Position numbers and translations under genes: made by a program. A stretch of 62,877 nucleotides of DNA from JABCPE02 sp963516675 (lineage in GTDB: Bacteria > Bacteroidota > Bacteroidia > Flavobacteriales > Weeksellaceae): assembly GCA_963516675.1 (NCBI GenBank), contig CAUQBH010000012.1, forward strand, positions 1 to 62,877, written 5' to 3'. The notes beneath the pieces were generated by a model, which saw nothing but the letters and a program-made list of their open reading frames with translations, did no database searches and was not told the DNA's origin. Positions 1 through 9,258 of this stretch are shown here, piece after piece; the first letter of the stretch is position 1, and each line of letters starts with the position of its first letter.

Positions 1-36
1 TATAGTTACTATTATTCCAAACTCCATAATTTAAAA

Positions 37-387
37 TCATTCTTCTTGAATTTTTTCTCTTCTTCTTTCTATGCAGTATACACCCTCTGTAAAGATATTG
101 TATTTAGGAACACCTTGTTCATTTGCAAGAAATTCTTTTATACTTCCATCATTATAAAAAACTATCATTTCATTTAGTTCACTTTCATTTTTATATCTAT
201 TTCTGTGAACCTCAAGATAGGTTCCTTCTATGAAACTACAAGAAGACAATTTTGTATATAACTTATATGAAGTCTTTGGAATTATCAGATTTCCATCCTT
301 ATCTTTTAAGAAATAATGTGCTTTGCTACATCCTATTAATATAAAAAGCAACAAGAAAATTTTTACTATTTTTAGTGTTTTCATCAT
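37..387 (-). CDS. Small lipoprotein of unknown function
   Basis: A 116-residue protein with a lipoprotein signal peptide: a hydrophobic stretch at residues 7-18 ends in the lipobox LIGC, so Cys20 would be lipidated. The mature part contains several short Tyr/Lys-rich strands and no motif that I recognise. Two adjacent Met codons could serve as the start and the difference is one residue. It is transcribed leftward like the next gene but is separated from it by a strong hairpin, so it is probably its own unit. It is short and lineage-restricted in character; a function cannot be assigned. Confidence 0.6.
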   Translation of the reverse strand: MMKTLKIVKIFLLLFILIGCSKAHYFLKDKDGNLIIPKTSYKLYTKLSSCSFIEGTYLEVHRNRYKNESELNEMIVFYNDGSIKEFLANEQGVPKYNIFTEGVYCIERRREKIQEE

Positions 388-434
388 TTATCTTCAAATT
401 TTATTTATTTCAAAAATATCTTTTTCATTATTAT

Positions 435-466
435 ACAAAAAGCACCCTAAAAAAGGTGCTTTTTGT
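435..466 (-). terminator. Rho-independent terminator, probably bidirectional
   Basis: Perfect inverted repeat ACAAAAAGCACC / GGTGCTTTTTGT with an 8-base loop. It lies directly downstream of the outer-membrane protein gene ending at 483 and has T-runs on both strands. Confidence 0.7.
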
Positions 467-482
467 GTGTATTTTAGAATTA

Positions 483-1163
483 TTAAAATCTTATTGTCGC
501 TGTGGCTGCTAGAGAAACTCTACCTAAGCCTTCTTTTTTGTCATTATTTGCGAGCGATAGACTCCTTCCATTTTCAACATGGAGTTTCACAGCTCCCAGC
601 CCGAAACCTAGCTGAGGACCTATCAAGAACGAACGACTCACAGCATACTGATACCCTATCGTGCTATAAAGCCCTATTGAAGAACCTTTTACCTCAAAAT
701 TTCCAAGAAGACCTAAAAAATTACTACTCGTATATTGCTGATAGCCCAGCGCTACATCCCAGTAGAATTTATGTGGTGTGTCCATTTCAAAATTAGAATA
801 CATGAATGACGGCCCGATGAAGATAATTCTATCCTTTGTGCTAAGATATACTCCGCCAAGACTAGTTTCCGCAGAAGCAGAATATCTATTGAATTTCAGC
901 CCAAGTCCCATATTAGGAGCTATTCTATGATAAGCAGAGATATCAAAATGAAACCCCGAAGTAATTTTTTCTACATGACTTCTGAAAGGATATGTGATAC
1001 TGCCATCTATTTCTGCAGTTCTCCACGCATACCCTGCACTTGCCATTATGCTCACCTTGCTCTGTTTTACATTTTCTACTTTTACCTCTACACTACTCTC
1101 TTGTGCTTTACATGGCAATGAAAATGCCGCCGCCAAAGCAAGAATTGATAATTTTCTTTTCAT
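483..1163 (-). CDS. Outer-membrane beta-barrel protein, OmpX/OmpW-like size
   Basis: A 226-residue exported protein. The signal peptide (residues 1-20, cleavage after CKAQ) is followed by alternating hydrophobic/polar strands rich in Gly, Tyr and Phe, and the chain ends in ATIRF, the terminal aromatic residue recognised by the BAM machinery. This is the pattern of an 8-10 strand porin-like barrel. The ligand is unknown. The gene lies 72 bases downstream of surE on the same strand and is closed by the hairpin at 435-466. Confidence 0.65.
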   Translation of the reverse strand: MKRKLSILALAAAFSLPCKAQESSVEVKVENVKQSKVSIMASAGYAWRTAEIDGSITYPFRSHVEKITSGFHFDISAYHRIAPNMGLGLKFNRYSASAETSLGGVYLSTKDRIIFIGPSFMYSNFEMDTPHKFYWDVALGYQQYTSSNFLGLLGNFEVKGSSIGLYSTIGYQYAVSRSFLIGPQLGFGLGAVKLHVENGRSLSLANNDKKEGLGRVSLAATATIRF

Positions 1164-1235
1164 GATTTATATTAAAATTAAATTTTCTGCTAATTTATAC
1201 AATTTAAAATCATCCACAAACTTTATAAACCGAAT

Positions 1236-2009
1236 TTAATAAAGCTCTCGCAGAGCATCTATATACTCATAACCTGTAAGGTCAAATTTCACAGGGACAA
1301 TGCTGATATAGCCGTTCATCAGAGCTGTTTCATCGGCATCTTCGCCTTCATCCATATTATTAAAGTAACCCGTGAGCCAGTAGTATTTCTTGCCCTGTGG
1401 ATTGACTCTTTCATCGAAGTTTTCCTCCCATTTCGCCTGAGCCTGTCGGCAGATTTTAATGCCTTTTATCTCTTCTTTTTTGAGTTTAGGAATGTTCACA
1501 TTTAGGACTATTCCCTTTGGCATTGGGTTTTTCAAAGTTTTTAAAACTATTTCTTGAATAAAATCTTTCGCTTGGTCAAAATCTGCCTCAAAACTAAAAT
1601 CCAACAAAGAGAACCCAATCGCAGGAATGCCCTCTACACCAGCCTCCACAGCAGCAGACATCGTTCCAGAGTAAATAACATTGATGGAGGAATTCGCCCC
1701 ATGATTTATCCCCGAAACCACCAAATCAGGTCTGCGCGGAAGAACCTTATCCAAAGCCAATTTTACGCAGTCCACAGGCGTCCCGCTACACGCAAAATCC
1801 CGCTGAGCGCCTTCCATTTTTATCTCCTCCACCATCAGGGTAGAATTTATCGTGATGGCGTGCCCCTTACCGCTCTGCGGAGAATCTGGCGCCACTACGA
1901 CTACCTCTCCTATTTCGTTCATAAATTCTACGAGTTTTCTAATCCCTGGCGCAGTGATTCCATCATCATTCGTTACCAAAATCAATGGTTTTCTATCTTG
2001 TTTATTCAT
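1236..2009 (-). CDS. surE: 5'/3'-nucleotidase SurE
   Basis: A 257-residue cytoplasmic phosphatase of the SurE family, which dephosphorylates nucleoside 5'- and 3'-monophosphates and short polyphosphates with a divalent metal. The metal-binding motif TNDDG is at residues 13-17 (Asp15, Asp16), Ser46 lies in SPQSGKGHA, and Asn102 lies in VSGINHGAN; these are the four metal ligands of the family. Length matches the family. The gene is divergent from the processing protease gene across a 107-base spacer. A possible -7 box (TATTTTTG, 2029-2036 on this strand) sits upstream. Confidence 0.93.
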   Translation of the reverse strand: MNKQDRKPLILVTNDDGITAPGIRKLVEFMNEIGEVVVVAPDSPQSGKGHAITINSTLMVEEIKMEGAQRDFACSGTPVDCVKLALDKVLPRRPDLVVSGINHGANSSINVIYSGTMSAAVEAGVEGIPAIGFSLLDFSFEADFDQAKDFIQEIVLKTLKNPMPKGIVLNVNIPKLKKEEIKGIKICRQAQAKWEENFDERVNPQGKKYYWLTGYFNNMDEGEDADETALMNGYISIVPVKFDLTGYEYIDALRELY

Positions 2010-2069
2010 TATTATTAAAAAATTTCAACAAAAATAAAGAAATTTTAGGTCTAGTTTAAAATAAGATAT

Positions 2070-2077
2070 TAAATTTG
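2070..2077 (+). promoter_or_regulatory. Putative -7 promoter element for the processing protease
   Basis: TAAATTTG matches the Bacteroidota sigma-ABfr consensus TANNTTTG and is 39 bases before the chosen ATG. No clear TTTG -33 element is present. Confidence 0.4.
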
Positions 2078-2116
2078 TAAGTTAAAAATTTTCTTGAATT
2101 AAAATCAGTGCAAAAA

Positions 2117-4240
2117 ATGCTTAAAAAGTTATTTAAATTAAATAAAATATTGTTCGTGGCTCCATTGATGACCTTGATGTTCTGCTTCAATGCGCCTAAA
2201 AATGATGATGAAAAAATGCACATCATCATGATAAATGTAAAGAATGCACTTGCACATGTACATTATCAGCCAAAACCAATAAATGATGCCTATTCTCGCG
2301 AGGTTTATAAAAACTATTTCGAGACGATAGACCCTGCAAAAAGATATTTTCTGCAGTCGGATATGGAAGAATTTGAGAAACACAGAAACCAGCTTGACGA
2401 CTATCTCAATAATGGGAACTTGGTTTTCTACAAACAGACCATAGACAGACTCTATCAGAGAGTAAGCGAGATTGATAAAATGACTCAGGACATCTTAAGC
2501 AAACCTATTGATTTAAACGAAGATGATGAGCTTATCCTAGAGCCAAAACTAAAAAAAGCTCCTGCTGACAAACAGGAACTCTACAACGAGTGGAAAAGAT
2601 ATATCAAATACAATATCCTCCAAGAGATAGAAACGATGACCAGCAAAGAAGAACTCCAGCAGGAGAAGAAAGATTCTGTCATCGCTCATAAACTGAAAGA
2701 CACTATCAATGTAAAAAAACTCTCTCTGGAAGAGAAAAAAATAAAGGCTACCAAAGAGATAAAAGACCTTATCTCCCACACCTTCAAGAGATTCCAAAAG
2801 AGAAAGAAAATGGACTGGTTCAGCGTGTATATGAATGCCTATACAGAGGTGTTTGACCCGCATACTAACTATTTTTCTCCAAAGGACAAAGAAGATTTTG
2901 ATACCAGTTTCGCTGGAAAAGTTATCGGAATCGGCGCGCAGATTCAAGAGAAAAAAGGAAATCTCTACATGGGACCTTTGGTAGTAGGCGCTCCAGCATG
3001 GAAATCTAAACAAATATCCGAAGGAGATAAAATCCTAAAAGTAAGATCTAAACCGAATGAAGAAGCTATCAATGTAGTAGGAATGCTGGTAGATGAGGCT
3101 GTAAGGCTCATCCGTGGTGAAAAAGGCACGGAAGTGACCCTCACTTTACAGAAAAAAGATGGCAGCGTAAAAGAAGTAAAACTAATCCGTGAAGAAGTTT
3201 CCATAGAGGATACTTTCGCGAGAAGTGTCATCGTAAATTCACTAAAAGGCGAAAAATACGGATACATCTACCTTCCGAGTTTCAATGCTGATTTTGATGA
3301 CCCTAATGGTAGAAATGCATCTGATGATGTAAAAGCCGAAATCGTAAAGCTGAAATCTCAAAACATTAAAGGAATCATCCTAGATGTAAGAAACAACGGA
3401 GGCGGCTCACTTACGGAAGTAGTGGACATCGTAGGACTTTTCATGAAAAACGGCCCTGTGGTGCAGATAAAAGACCCGAATGGCAGAATCAACATTTTAA
3501 GAAACAAGACCAATTCGCCAGTATGGGAAGGGCCTCTAGTGATTATGCAAAATGAGTTCTCCGCCTCTGCATCCGAAATTCTAGCAGGAGCAATGAAAGA
3601 CTACGGAAGAGCCGTGGTTGTAGGTTCGCCACACTCCTACGGAAAAGGAACTGTGCAGACCTTTGCAGACCTAAACCGTTTTATGAATTCTACGGATGAT
3701 TTCGGTTCTATAAAACTGACTATCCAAAAATTCTATAGAGTCAATGGAAAATCTACCCAGCTGAAAGGTGTAGATGCTGATATCCCGATGAATGACTTTT
3801 TCTCTTACTCCGAAATCGGAGAAAGATATAGAGACAATGCCCTTCCATGGGATCAGATTCCTACTACAAGATTTGCTCCTGTGGGAACGCTGAATATCTC
3901 TAGCTTACAGAAAAACAGCCAAAATAGAATGAGTAAAAACTCTAATTATCAGCTGCTTCTAGAATCGGCACAATGGAGAGAAAAACTAGATAAAGAAGAA
4001 AAAATCACATTGAACTTAAATAAGTTTAATAAACTGATGAAATCAAGAAAAGATCAGATTAAAAAATTCAAATCTTTATCTAAGTATGATAACAAGCTGG
4101 TTTTCACACTTCACAAAGACGAACAAGCGAGAGGTAAGAAAGATGAAGTTTTCGCGAAAAAAAGCGAATCTTGGCTTAAAAACCTTAAACGAGATTTGTT
4201 CTTGGAAGAAACTGTGAATGTTATTTCAGAAATGAAATAA
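2117..4240 (+). CDS. prc: Carboxy-terminal processing (tail-specific) protease, S41 family
   Basis: A 707-residue periplasmic serine protease of the Prc/Tsp type, which trims or degrades proteins from their C-termini. It has an N-terminal membrane/signal segment (residues about 10-23), the long Prc N-terminal helical domain, a PDZ domain (about 245-335), the S41 peptidase core, and a C-terminal DUF3340-like tail. The catalytic Ser lies in FSASASEILAG (about residue 483) and the catalytic Lys in YGKGTVQ (about 510). A GTG at 2108 is in frame, but the ATG at 2117 gives a better signal sequence and I prefer it. An MscS channel gene follows after 32 bases, suggesting one envelope-stress unit. Confidence 0.9.
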   Translation: MLKKLFKLNKILFVAPLMTLMFCFNAPKNDDEKMHIIMINVKNALAHVHYQPKPINDAYSREVYKNYFETIDPAKRYFLQSDMEEFEKHRNQLDDYLNNGNLVFYKQTIDRLYQRVSEIDKMTQDILSKPIDLNEDDELILEPKLKKAPADKQELYNEWKRYIKYNILQEIETMTSKEELQQEKKDSVIAHKLKDTINVKKLSLEEKKIKATKEIKDLISHTFKRFQKRKKMDWFSVYMNAYTEVFDPHTNYFSPKDKEDFDTSFAGKVIGIGAQIQEKKGNLYMGPLVVGAPAWKSKQISEGDKILKVRSKPNEEAINVVGMLVDEAVRLIRGEKGTEVTLTLQKKDGSVKEVKLIREEVSIEDTFARSVIVNSLKGEKYGYIYLPSFNADFDDPNGRNASDDVKAEIVKLKSQNIKGIILDVRNNGGGSLTEVVDIVGLFMKNGPVVQIKDPNGRINILRNKTNSPVWEGPLVIMQNEFSASASEILAGAMKDYGRAVVVGSPHSYGKGTVQTFADLNRFMNSTDDFGSIKLTIQKFYRVNGKSTQLKGVDADIPMNDFFSYSEIGERYRDNALPWDQIPTTRFAPVGTLNISSLQKNSQNRMSKNSNYQLLLESAQWREKLDKEEKITLNLNKFNKLMKSRKDQIKKFKSLSKYDNKLVFTLHKDEQARGKKDEVFAKKSESWLKNLKRDLFLEETVNVISEMK

Positions 4241-4272
4241 AAATTTAGTAAATTGAAATAAAAAATGATAAA

Positions 4273-5097
4273 ATGAACTTAAAAGAATTTTTAGAATATC
4301 CACTGCTTTCTATCCATACCTATACGCTGCACATGTATCAGGTAATTGCGGCAGTTGTAGTAATCGGTGTGGCATACATTGTCGAAAAAATCTCTAAAAA
4401 AATCTTTTACAGGCGCTCATCACAGGTAGACAAAGGAACTAGATATGCCCTTCACCAGATTGTATATTACGGAATAGTCATTGTCACTTTCCTGATTGTC
4501 ATGAGGATTTTAGGCGTAAATATCTCTCCGTTTTTGGTAGGATCTAGTGCGGTCTTGGTAGGGATAGGTCTTGGACTTCAGAATTTGTTTTTAGATTTTA
4601 TTTCTGGAGTTATTATTTTATTAGACAAAAGTGTCCGTGTGGGAGACATCCTTGATATGAACGGCGTAATGGGCAGGGTGGAACAAATAAGCATGAGAAC
4701 CACCAAAATCCTCACTACAGACCGAAAAACCATAGTTTTCCCTAACTCATATCTTACCAAGGACAAGCTTACCAATTATTCATCTCACGATGCTGCGAAT
4801 GCCTTCTACATAGACATAGGTGTGGACTATAAAACTGATATAAAAATGGTAGAAAACCTCCTTGTAGAGGCAGCCAAGGAAAATCCAGATATTTCCAAAG
4901 AGAGAGAGCCATATATCAGGCTGAATGATTTTGCAGATTCTTCTCTCAATCTTAGGCTTTATTTCTTTTCTAATGACCCTTTTCATATTTCCCACACGAG
5001 AAGCGAAATAAGAAAGTCTATTTTGGAGAAATTCCGAGCTAATAATGTAAATATCCCATTCCCTACAACTACTATAGATTTCCCTGCTTATAAATAA
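4273..5097 (+). CDS. MscS-family mechanosensitive ion channel
   Basis: A 274-residue inner-membrane channel that releases solutes on osmotic downshock. Three hydrophobic segments lie in the first 120 residues; the third (about 88-122) carries the Gly/Ala-rich pore helix GSSAVLVGIGLGLQN typical of MscS TM3. The beta domain follows, with the conserved region VGDILDMNGVMGRVEQI and the PNS motif in FPNSYLT (about residues 157-163), then the C-terminal alpha/beta domain. Length matches small MscS proteins. It is the second gene of a unit with the processing protease. Confidence 0.9.
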   Translation: MNLKEFLEYPLLSIHTYTLHMYQVIAAVVVIGVAYIVEKISKKIFYRRSSQVDKGTRYALHQIVYYGIVIVTFLIVMRILGVNISPFLVGSSAVLVGIGLGLQNLFLDFISGVIILLDKSVRVGDILDMNGVMGRVEQISMRTTKILTTDRKTIVFPNSYLTKDKLTNYSSHDAANAFYIDIGVDYKTDIKMVENLLVEAAKENPDISKEREPYIRLNDFADSSLNLRLYFFSNDPFHISHTRSEIRKSILEKFRANNVNIPFPTTTIDFPAYK

Positions 5098-5132
5098 AAA
5101 AATAGTCAAGAATTTCTTCTTGACTATTTTTA
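5096..5132 (+). terminator. Bidirectional terminator between convergent genes
   Basis: Inverted repeat AAAAATAGTCAAGAA / TTCTTGACTATTTTT with a short loop. It serves the MscS gene from the left and the repeat protein gene from the right. Confidence 0.75.
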
Positions 5133-5133
5133 T

Positions 5134-6675
5134 TTATTCTGTACGGAGCATTATTTCATATATTTCAAAATAATCTGAATAATCCCCATCACTCTTGAAT
5201 CTCTCTTCTTTTACGAGTTCCTTTTCGACATAAGTTCTTTTCACATACCATTTCCCTTTTTTGCTGTATTCTACAGTTTCTGCATCCGCATAATAGGACT
5301 TTAGTTTTAGCACCCCTTTTTCTATCTTTCCATCTTTTATAACTATTTTACTCATTGGCTTTCCTTTGTCATCGAAAGGTGTTATTTCTGCACTAAAATA
5401 CGCATCTTCATCATACTTATTATTTGTTGTATAATAATATTTAAGTTTACCATCTGAATATATTTTCACCTCATAGATATCTTTACTTTCATCATATTTC
5501 TTCTCATATGTAGGTTTTCCTTCCATGTTTACTTCTCTAGTTTCCATCAGAACACCATCTTTATAAGTAGACTGAGATCCTCCCTCTATAACACTGCCAT
5601 TATACGGTAGCCCATCTCTGTAAGTAAGAACTTGTTTCCCGCCATTTCCAAAACTCCATATTTCTTTAGCTCCCCCTTCATCATCATAGAAATATTGGTT
5701 TTGTAATTCTCCTTCTTGGTCAAAATACTTACCTTCCAGCCCTTTCCCATTTTTATAGGTAAGGATTGATATTATTTTTTTTGTTTTTTCATACAAATCA
5801 ATCTCTATCTTCTCACCATTATAAGGCGTCATCATATCCATTTCCTTGTCATATCTGTACTCTAGACTTCCTATTTTCTTACCACTTTCATCATATACAA
5901 CCTCCGTAGCGGTTTTCCCATGTGATTTGTAAGTTTTTTTCAGCTTGCCGTTTCCATAGTAGCATTTGGATTCAGTAGGCATATCGTAAGTTGTTGATTG
6001 TCCTGAGAAATTTTCAATACAAGAAACTTTCATAGGACTTGCATAATATTTTACATTTATCCCTGTATAAAGACCGTCTTTATTTATCTTTTGGCTGCCT
6101 ATATATTTTCCATTTTCATCATAATATTTGACTTCGGAAGCTGTGTAAGGGTCTCCTCCCGCATAGAATTCTTCAAAACGAATTCCCTGCAATGATTTCC
6201 CATAGGTTGTCATCTTTACAACATCGCCATCTTTATACTCGGTAATCGTATTATTTTGATAATCATTTTCATAACCATATGATTTACCACTAAATACAGC
6301 ATAGTTTTTATAAATAAAATCTTGGGAAATACGGCCGTCTTCTTGGTAACTCTTATGCTCCCCTACCTGAGCTCCTTTTGAGAAATTTGACACCATACTC
6401 ACTTTTCCATCTGGATAGTACCATGTAACTTTCCCCTCAAAAACCTCCTGATTAGGCGTCTTGTCCGAAGCCTTCCCCTCCATCTGCAAAGTTCCGTTGA
6501 TATAATAATCTTTGATTAAATAATAATCTCCCTGCTGAGTAGTTTCTCGGTAAAAAGATGCCTTTTTCTTATCTTTGATGATGTTCCATTCCTCATCAAA
6601 ATAAATTACCCCCTGCGATTGTGCATAAATGCCCTGACAAAGAGCAAATGCCGACACGATAAAAAATCTTTTCAT
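5134..6675 (-). CDS. Exported YwqK/MORN-like repeat protein
   Basis: A 513-residue protein with a Sec signal peptide (residues 1-18, ending YAQ) followed by about 15-20 copies of a short beta-hairpin repeat of the form YYxNGKL or YxDGxL (for example YYPDGKVSMV, YYDENGKYIG, YYGNGKLKKT, YKNGKGLEG). This is the MORN-variant repeat of the YwqK family, which is common as exported repeat proteins in Bacteroidota; some relatives are annotated as antitoxin components, but nothing here supports a toxin partner. Expected to be periplasmic or surface-exposed. It is preceded by a TATCTTTG -7 box. Confidence 0.75.
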   Translation of the reverse strand: MKRFFIVSAFALCQGIYAQSQGVIYFDEEWNIIKDKKKASFYRETTQQGDYYLIKDYYINGTLQMEGKASDKTPNQEVFEGKVTWYYPDGKVSMVSNFSKGAQVGEHKSYQEDGRISQDFIYKNYAVFSGKSYGYENDYQNNTITEYKDGDVVKMTTYGKSLQGIRFEEFYAGGDPYTASEVKYYDENGKYIGSQKINKDGLYTGINVKYYASPMKVSCIENFSGQSTTYDMPTESKCYYGNGKLKKTYKSHGKTATEVVYDESGKKIGSLEYRYDKEMDMMTPYNGEKIEIDLYEKTKKIISILTYKNGKGLEGKYFDQEGELQNQYFYDDEGGAKEIWSFGNGGKQVLTYRDGLPYNGSVIEGGSQSTYKDGVLMETREVNMEGKPTYEKKYDESKDIYEVKIYSDGKLKYYYTTNNKYDEDAYFSAEITPFDDKGKPMSKIVIKDGKIEKGVLKLKSYYADAETVEYSKKGKWYVKRTYVEKELVKEERFKSDGDYSDYFEIYEIMLRTE

Positions 6676-6701
6676 TTTCTAATTCAATTAAATTTCACCC
6701 C

Positions 6702-6709
6702 CAAAGATA
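6702..6709 (-). promoter_or_regulatory. Putative -7 promoter element
   Basis: TATCTTTG on the minus strand, 27 bases before the ATG of the MORN-like repeat protein; fits TANNTTTG. No -33 element is obvious. Confidence 0.4.
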
Positions 6710-6768
6710 AAGAATATTTTGCTTGACTCTCTTATTTTTTGAGGACTTTTTATTTGAGTAGATTATAT

Positions 6769-6800
6769 AAAAACCCCACTCCGTGCTGGAATGGGTTTTT
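6769..6800 (-). terminator. Rho-independent terminator
   Basis: AAAAACCC / GGGTTTTT arms separated by 16 bases that can extend the stem with mismatches. It lies 54 bases downstream of the SHOCT-like gene. Confidence 0.6.
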
Positions 6801-6853
6801 AGTTATATTTTATGAAATAAAAGCTTTTATCTCTTAAAAAAACTCCTTATCAT

Positions 6854-7540
6854 CTACAAACTGTTTAGTTTAGCATTATATTCTTCTAATGTGATGATGC
6901 CCTCTTGGTAGGCTTTATACAATTTTTCTTTCTTGAGGCTAATCTCTGCTGCTTTCTTTTCTTTCATTTGTTTTTCCTCCAAATCGGCTAATTTAGCCTC
7001 CAGCTCTTCTTTTGTCAATAGGTCATCAGAGAACATATCATTCAGTTTCTTTTTCACTTCATTATAGTCCTTTTCATTGTAGTCTTTAGGGACTTCTGGC
7101 TTCTTATCTTTCTTATTATTTGTTATAAGTTTATATCCAAAAAATAGAAGAATCCCTCCTAAAACTATCAGCCCTATGAGTTCCATTTGTTTTTTTTCCT
7201 CATATTTACGCGCTCTTTCTGCCATATCTCTAGGCGGTACAAGTGTATTCCAGTTTTCAGCTTTAGCAACTTCACCATAGCCCATTTCTTCATAATTCTG
7301 TCTAGACTTACCTCCACTTGAAGTTATTGTTTCTAAACCATATTTAGATTGACTGTCATTTTCAGTTTCTTTATTAATTCTAGCTACAGCCATATCAAAA
7401 GGAGTAGCTTTAGCTTGAGATTTTTTCTTTTTTGTATTTTCTACAGGCTCTGATTTTTTATTATTTGAAGTTTTGTTTTGTGAAAACAAAAACACATTCG
7501 CAGAAAAGGTGAGTAATAATAGAATAAATTTTAGTTTCAT
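6854..7540 (-). CDS. Exported membrane-anchored protein with C-terminal SHOCT-like domain
   Basis: A 228-residue protein with a signal peptide (residues 1-21, ending FSQ), a Lys/Ser-rich linker, one transmembrane helix (about residues 115-135, LIGLIVLGGILLFFGYKL) and a charged helical tail that should face the cytoplasm. The last 30 residues, with LYKAYQEGIITLEEYNAKL, resemble the SHOCT helical hairpin, a short motif found at the ends of many bacterial membrane proteins and thought to mediate oligomerisation. The similar helix-turn-helix DMFSDDLLTKEELEAKL just before it may be a second copy. The function is unknown; the gene stands alone between two terminators. Confidence 0.6.
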   Translation of the reverse strand: MKLKFILLLLTFSANVFLFSQNKTSNNKKSEPVENTKKKKSQAKATPFDMAVARINKETENDSQSKYGLETITSSGGKSRQNYEEMGYGEVAKAENWNTLVPPRDMAERARKYEEKKQMELIGLIVLGGILLFFGYKLITNNKKDKKPEVPKDYNEKDYNEVKKKLNDMFSDDLLTKEELEAKLADLEEKQMKEKKAAEISLKKEKLYKAYQEGIITLEEYNAKLNSL

Positions 7541-7721
7541 AATTTTAATATTTTTAAAAACTTGACATATAAAAACTCTACAAATATAACCACTTATTTT
7601 AATTTGTTAAAATTTTCTTAAAATTTTTAATATAACAGGAAATAGACAGAAGGAAAATATTACCAAAATACTGAAAATGAATTCTATACAAAACTAAGGA
7701 AGCTAAGAGAAAAATGCATAA

Positions 7722-7755
7722 AAAAATCCAAGACTTATAAAAATCTTGGATTTTT
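7722..7755 (-). terminator. Terminator of the folC/tRNA-Val unit
   Basis: AAAAATCCAAGA / TCTTGGATTTTT hairpin immediately after the second tRNA on the minus strand, with the T-run on that strand. Confidence 0.75.
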
Positions 7756-7756
7756 G

Positions 7757-7831
7757 TGGGTTCTAAGGGATTCGAACCCCTGACCCTCTGGGTGTAAACC
7801 AGATGCTCTGAACCAACTGAGCTAAGAACCC
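7757..7831 (-). tRNA. tRNA-Val (anticodon TAC)
   Basis: A cloverleaf of 75 bases on the minus strand. Acceptor GGGTTCT pairs with AGAACCC; D-arm AGCTCAGTTGGTTCAGAGC; anticodon stem TCTGG/CCAGA around the loop TTTACAC (anticodon TAC); T-loop TTCGAAT. The discriminator is A and CCA is not encoded. It is identical to the neighbouring tRNA-Val through the D- and anticodon arms but differs in the acceptor and T stems. Confidence 0.95.
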
Positions 7832-7837
7832 TATCTG

Positions 7838-7912
7838 TGGGCGGTGAGGGATTCGAACCCCCGACCCTCTGGGTGTAAACCAGATGCTCTGAACCAACTG
7901 AGCTAACCGCCC
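7838..7912 (-). tRNA. tRNA-Val (anticodon TAC)
   Basis: A second tRNA-Val, six bases upstream of the first on the transcribed strand. Acceptor GGGCGGT pairs with ACCGCCC, the anticodon loop is TTTACAC, the T-loop TTCGAAT and the discriminator A, with no encoded CCA. It starts 29 bases downstream of folC with no terminator between, so it may be processed from a folC-tRNA transcript. Confidence 0.95.
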
Positions 7913-7941
7913 TCATTTGAGTGGTGCAAATATACGGATTT

Positions 7942-9183
7942 TTATTTAACCTCCAAATTTTTTTCTAAAAAATCTCCAACTACAAAATTACTTCCCCCTA
8001 TAAAAATCATCTCATCCTCCTTGCAGCTGGCTTTTGCAGACTGATATCCTGCCTCCACATTATCAAAAATTTTGAAATCTACTCCCGTCTCCACCAGCAA
8101 ATTTTCATAATCTTTTGGGTGTCGCCCTCTGTGAATTGCTGGTTTTACAAAATAATAATGAGCATCGCGAGGAAGAATTTTCATAATTTCATCAATATTC
8201 TTTTCCTGAACAAAACCTAAAACGATGTGTTTATGACAGTGATACTCAGATAACTGACTAAACACCATATCCAGCCCCACTTTATTATGTCCTGTATCAC
8301 AGATAGTTAGCGGATTTTCAGAAAATTCAAACCAGCGGCCGATGAATCCCGTATTTTTCTGAACATGAAGCAGTCCATCGTGTATATTTTCATCCGAAAT
8401 AGAAACATTTTTCTTCCTCAAAGCCTCCACCAAAGCCAAAACCACACGGATATTTTTTCGCTGATAATTGCCCTTCAAATCGGTTTCCAAATCAGTTTTC
8501 ACCTCCGTAGCATCTATAAATTCCGTTCCTACCGCATTGGCTTTTTCATGAATTATATTTTTAACCAAAATATTCTCATCACCAGAGATTATCGGAACAT
8601 TTTCTTTGATAATTCCCGCCTTTTCGGTAGCTATCTGCTCCAGCGTTTCGCCCAAAATATCCTGATGGTCAAGCTGAACATTCGTAATCGCCGAAATCAG
8701 TGGAGTGATGATGTTAGTGGAATCCAGCCGCCCGCCGAGACCAACCTCGATGATGGCAAAATCCACCTCATTTTGATAAAAATACTCAAACGCCATGATG
8801 GTCGTAAATTCAAAAAAGGAAGGCAAAATCTGCTCTGGAATCTGCTTTAATTTTTGAATAAACTGATACACAAACTCCTTGTCCGCCTTCTCTCCGTTGA
8901 TTTTCACCCGCTCTGTAAACTCCACTAAATGAGGCGAGTTATAAACCCCGACCTTACAGCCAGCCTCCTGCAAGATAGAAGCCAGCATATTACTCGTAGA
9001 GCCCTTCCCATTGGTTCCGCCGATGTGGATGGTTTTTATCTTATTCTGTGGATTTCCCCAGTAATCACAGAGTTTTTTTATATTATCCAGCCCTGGTTTG
9101 TAGGCTTTTTTCCCATTTTCCTGATAGTTGGGCGTTTGTTTAAAAAGCCATTCCAGCGCCTCTTGATAGTCCTTTTTGTCCAT
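7942..9183 (-). CDS. folC: Folylpolyglutamate synthase / dihydrofolate synthase
   Basis: A 413-residue cytoplasmic Mur-ligase-like enzyme that adds glutamate to dihydropteroate and to folates using ATP. The P-loop GGTNGKGST is at residues 55-63, followed by the Mur-ligase features EVGLGGRLDSTNI (about 146-158), ITNVQLDHQDILG and EKAGIIKENVP. The C-terminal ligase domain includes CDTGHNKVG, a variant of the family DGAHNP-type motif. Length is as expected. A -7 box lies just upstream and two tRNA-Val genes follow. Confidence 0.93.
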   Translation of the reverse strand: MDKKDYQEALEWLFKQTPNYQENGKKAYKPGLDNIKKLCDYWGNPQNKIKTIHIGGTNGKGSTSNMLASILQEAGCKVGVYNSPHLVEFTERVKINGEKADKEFVYQFIQKLKQIPEQILPSFFEFTTIMAFEYFYQNEVDFAIIEVGLGGRLDSTNIITPLISAITNVQLDHQDILGETLEQIATEKAGIIKENVPIISGDENILVKNIIHEKANAVGTEFIDATEVKTDLETDLKGNYQRKNIRVVLALVEALRKKNVSISDENIHDGLLHVQKNTGFIGRWFEFSENPLTICDTGHNKVGLDMVFSQLSEYHCHKHIVLGFVQEKNIDEIMKILPRDAHYYFVKPAIHRGRHPKDYENLLVETGVDFKIFDNVEAGYQSAKASCKEDEMIFIGGSNFVVGDFLEKNLEVK

Positions 9184-9200
9184 CGCTAAAAAATTTCCGC

Positions 9201-9208
9201 CAAAGATA
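9201..9208 (-). promoter_or_regulatory. Putative -7 promoter element of folC
   Basis: TATCTTTG on the minus strand, 18 bases before the folC ATG. It implies a very short leader. Confidence 0.4.
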
Positions 9209-9258
9209 TAAACATCTTTTTAAATTAAATTGATTTTATAAAATTCAATTATTTTTGA

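Noticed and set aside
323..796. Plus-strand open frame overlapping the outer-membrane protein and the terminator
   Set aside because: It crosses a strong terminator and opposes a gene with a clear signal peptide and barrel pattern.
7599..7916. A 105-codon open frame with two similar segments (SVGSEHLVYTQRV) across the tRNA region
   Set aside because: It is a translation of the two tandem tRNA-Val genes; the repeat comes from the identical tRNA arms.
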